A DNA stretch of 64,000 nt from an uncultured Woeseia sp. (lineage in GTDB: Bacteria; Pseudomonadota; Gammaproteobacteria; Steroidobacterales; Woeseiaceae), in NCBI GenBank assembly GCA_937925605.1, contig CALALV010000169.1, positions 1 through 64,000 on the forward strand. Reading direction: 5' to 3'. Position numbers and translations under genes: made by a program. The notes beneath the pieces are model-generated. The model was not told where the DNA came from. It was given only the letters and a program-made list of their open reading frames with translations, and searched no databases. Positions 62,244 to 64,000 of this stretch are shown piece by piece (positions within the stretch are counted from its first letter, which is position 1; every line of letters starts with the position of its first letter).

Positions 62244-64000
62244 CTAATCCAGCGCCAGCGAAACCGTAAACCGCACCCCGCTCCCCGTATTGTCCGCGCG
62301 GATGTCACCGCCGTGCCCTTCCGCGATCAGCCGCGCGACGAACAGCCCCAGCCCGAGGTGCGCGCTGCCCGCTTCGCCGCGCACCGAGATCATCGAGTCG
62401 AACAGCCGGTCGCGCATTTTCTCCGGCAGCGGCGGTCCCGGGTTCTCGACGGACAGCCGGTACGCCTCCTCGCTGCGCGTGAGCGCCACGATGATCTCGT
62501 CGCCGTCGCGGCTGAAATCCACCGCGTTGTCGACGAGCTTGTCGAGCATCTGGATCAGCAGGTCCGGCGCGCCGGTCAGCTCCGCCGCGTTGAGCTCGCT
62601 TTCGTAGCGGAAGCGGCGCTGTGGCCACGCGTCCGCGTAGGCCTCGATCGTGGTCTCAAGCACGCGCGCGAGGTCCACGCGCTCGAACTCGGCGCTCTCG
62701 ATCAGCTCCTCGACGCGGCTCGCCTCGCTCATCGCGTTCAGTATCCGTTTCAGCCGCTCGACGCCGTCGCGCGCGCGGCCAGTGTAGGTGCGCGCCTCTT
62801 CGGACAGCGACTCGTGCTCCAGGTTGTCGAGCGACGAGCGCACGATCGTCAGCGGCGTGCGCAGCTCGTGCGACAGCTTCGAGGCCAGCGTGCGCAGGTA
62901 CTCGTTGTAGTCGCCGAGCTGCTCGAGCACGCTCGCGAAGCTGCGCGACAGGTCGCCGATCTCGTCGCGCGCGGTGAGGCTCGGCAGCGCCGCGTGCGCG
63001 CGCCGGTCGCCGGGGGCGCGCCGCGCGCCGCGGCTCAGCCGCCGCACGCGCTGCGACAGCCAGGTCGCGTAGCCGATCAGCACGCCCGCCGCGACCAGCG
63101 TCGCGATCAGCGTGAAGCCGATCAGCCGGGTCAGCGCCTCGCTGGTCAGGCTCAGGATCGCGTCCGTGCCCTGCTGCAGGATCACCGCGCCGGTCTGCAC
63201 CGTGCCGGAATACACCGGCTGCGCGACCGCGACGACCGCGCGCCCGGTCTGCGCCGCGCGGAACCAGCTCGACGACGGCTCGCCGCCGAGCGCGCTCTGC
63301 ACGTAGGCCTGGCGCTCGCGCCCGGACGGGTCCGGCTCGGCCAGCTCGGCCTCGGCGCCGGGCGCGAGGATCGCGTCGTAGGCGAGCCGCAGCCAGCCCG
63401 AGGTCGCGGCCGGCTGGCGCAGCCGGCTGCCGCGGATGTCGCCGGCGATCGCGAGCTGCCAGCCGTGCGTGTCGGTCACGACCAGCCTGAGCCCCGGCTG
63501 CACGTAGTTGCGCAGCACGCTCTGCAGGAACAGTGACGGCGTCACCAGCAGCCCCGGCGCGCCGGTGAAGGTCGAGCTGCGCACGGTCGGCCGCGACGCC
63601 GCGGCGTTGTGCACCGTGAGCCCGAGGTCCGGCCCGAGCAGCGCGCGCGGCACGCGCGCCTCGAGCTGCCAGCCGCCCGGCACGTCCTGCCAGTGCGCGG
63701 CGGCGCGCGACTCGACCGAGCCGTCCGCGCGGCGCGCGAGCAGGCTGCCCGGCGCCTCGGCGCGGAACTCGAAAGTCTCGCGCGTGCCGTCCGCGCGGGT
63801 CGTCGCCAGCACCAGCTTGTCGATGCGCAGGTCGTTGCCGGGCGCGGCGTACTGCACGTCGCCGTCGCGCACCTCGACGTACAGCCAGAGCTGCTGGCGG
63901 ATCGTGCCGAGCACGAAGCTGACCGGGCCGTCGGGCCCGCGCAGGATCCCGAACGAGTCGCGTTCGAGCGGCCAGTCCTGGAAGTAGCCGTCCAGCGCCG
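62244..64000 (-). CDS. Sensor histidine kinase, partial (runs off right edge)
   Basis: The frame continues through the window edge (visible start region ...LDGYFQDWPLERDSFGIL), so the amino terminus is outside. Extracytoplasmic domain with 'LWLYVEVRDGDVQY...', 'WQLEARVPRALLGPDLGLTV' and 'LQSVLRNYVQPGLRLVV', a membrane helix (LIGFTLIATLVAAGVLIGYATWL), HAMP, HisKA with H in LSHELRTPLTIVRSSLDNLE, and HATPase_c with N box (KLVDNAVDFS), G1-like DSMISVRG and GLGLFVARLIAEGHGG. The layout resembles the histidine kinase of the proteobacterial dedicated sortase system (PdsS type). Confidence 0.88.
   Translation of the reverse strand, partial: ALDGYFQDWPLERDSFGILRGPDGPVSFVLGTIRQQLWLYVEVRDGDVQYAAPGNDLRIDKLVLATTRADGTRETFEFRAEAPGSLLARRADGSVESRAAAHWQDVPGGWQLEARVPRALLGPDLGLTVHNAAASRPTVRSSTFTGAPGLLVTPSLFLQSVLRNYVQPGLRLVVTDTHGWQLAIAGDIRGSRLRQPAATSGWLRLAYDAILAPGAEAELAEPDPSGRERQAYVQSALGGEPSSSWFRAAQTGRAVVAVAQPVYSGTVQTGAVILQQGTDAILSLTSEALTRLIGFTLIATLVAAGVLIGYATWLSQRVRRLSRGARRAPGDRRAHAALPSLTARDEIGDLSRSFASVLEQLGDYNEYLRTLASKLSHELRTPLTIVRSSLDNLEHESLSEEARTYTGRARDGVERLKRILNAMSEASRVEELIESAEFERVDLARVLETTIEAYADAWPQRRFRYESELNAAELTGAPDLLIQMLDKLVDNAVDFSRDGDEIIVALTRSEEAYRLSVENPGPPLPEKMRDRLFDSMISVRGEAGSAHLGLGLFVARLIAEGHGGDIRADNTGSGVRFTVSLALD

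Overview
The window looks like a chromosomal segment of a high-GC gammaproteobacterium. The evidence is the gene set: a four-cysteine Fnr/Anr-type regulator beside hemN and a quinol-type nitric oxide reductase, the three-gene pntAA-AB-B arrangement, gltBD, a FadI-type thiolase, AGCS and MATE transporters, and a DUF3106 cluster. The genus cannot be fixed from sequence alone. Most genes have very high GC3, so long antisense ORFs are everywhere and were discarded.

Layout. (1) 0-2.5 kb: end of an envelope/sigma-associated small-gene cluster (DUF3106) and an MFS exporter. (2) 2.6-8.8 kb: an anaerobic/nitrosative-stress block, all on the minus strand: hemN, fnr/anr, quinol NO reductase, SirB2-like, NnrS. 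FNR-type palindromes lie in front of hemN and of the NO reductase. (3) 9-24.5 kb: an accessory stretch with many small single-pass membrane proteins, a copper-type P-ATPase, fragments resembling P-ATPases, duplicated DUF4440/NTF2-like lipoproteins, hicAB, a penicillin-binding-type serine hydrolase and an AraC-NmrA-DUF1772-SnoaL gene group. (4) 24.6-32.1 kb: an integron-type region. Five recognisable attC sites plus one decayed outlier follow minus-strand cassette genes, and no integrase is present (a CALIN). Cassettes encode a trypsin-like protease, a HEPN-like protein, small membrane proteins, and a wHTH/zinc-ribbon pair. Next to it is a broken gene built of perfect 11-residue Cys/Trp repeats. 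(5) 32.3-53.8 kb: core metabolism: pnt transhydrogenase, HNH nuclease, a non-coding tract with two matched hairpins, a 5'-3' exonuclease, fructosamine-kinase family, VOC protein, hemH, AGCS symporter, thiolase, MATE pump, DUF924, two lipoproteins, gltB and gltD. (6) 53.8-62 kb: a second accessory stretch with an orphan NadS-type antitoxin, an encapsulated-ferritin-like protein without shell or targeting tail, an orphan antitoxin, a large secreted Rhs/YD-repeat polymorphic toxin with immunity gene, a displaced second Rhs tip carrying a DUF2778/Tlde1-like toxin with its own membrane immunity candidate, and an antitoxin with a nonsense-mutated ParE toxin. (7) 62.2 kb to the end: a sensor histidine kinase running off the window.

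Working together: Fnr (oxygen/NO sensing) probably activates hemN and the NO reductase-sirB2-nnrS genes, so haem synthesis, NO removal and NO tolerance would respond to oxygen limitation. gltBD assimilates ammonium with NADPH, and the pnt genes interconvert NADH and NADPH. The accessory stretches are dominated by gene capture and decay: duplicated 3' ends, truncated paralogues, frameshifts and stop codons inside toxins.
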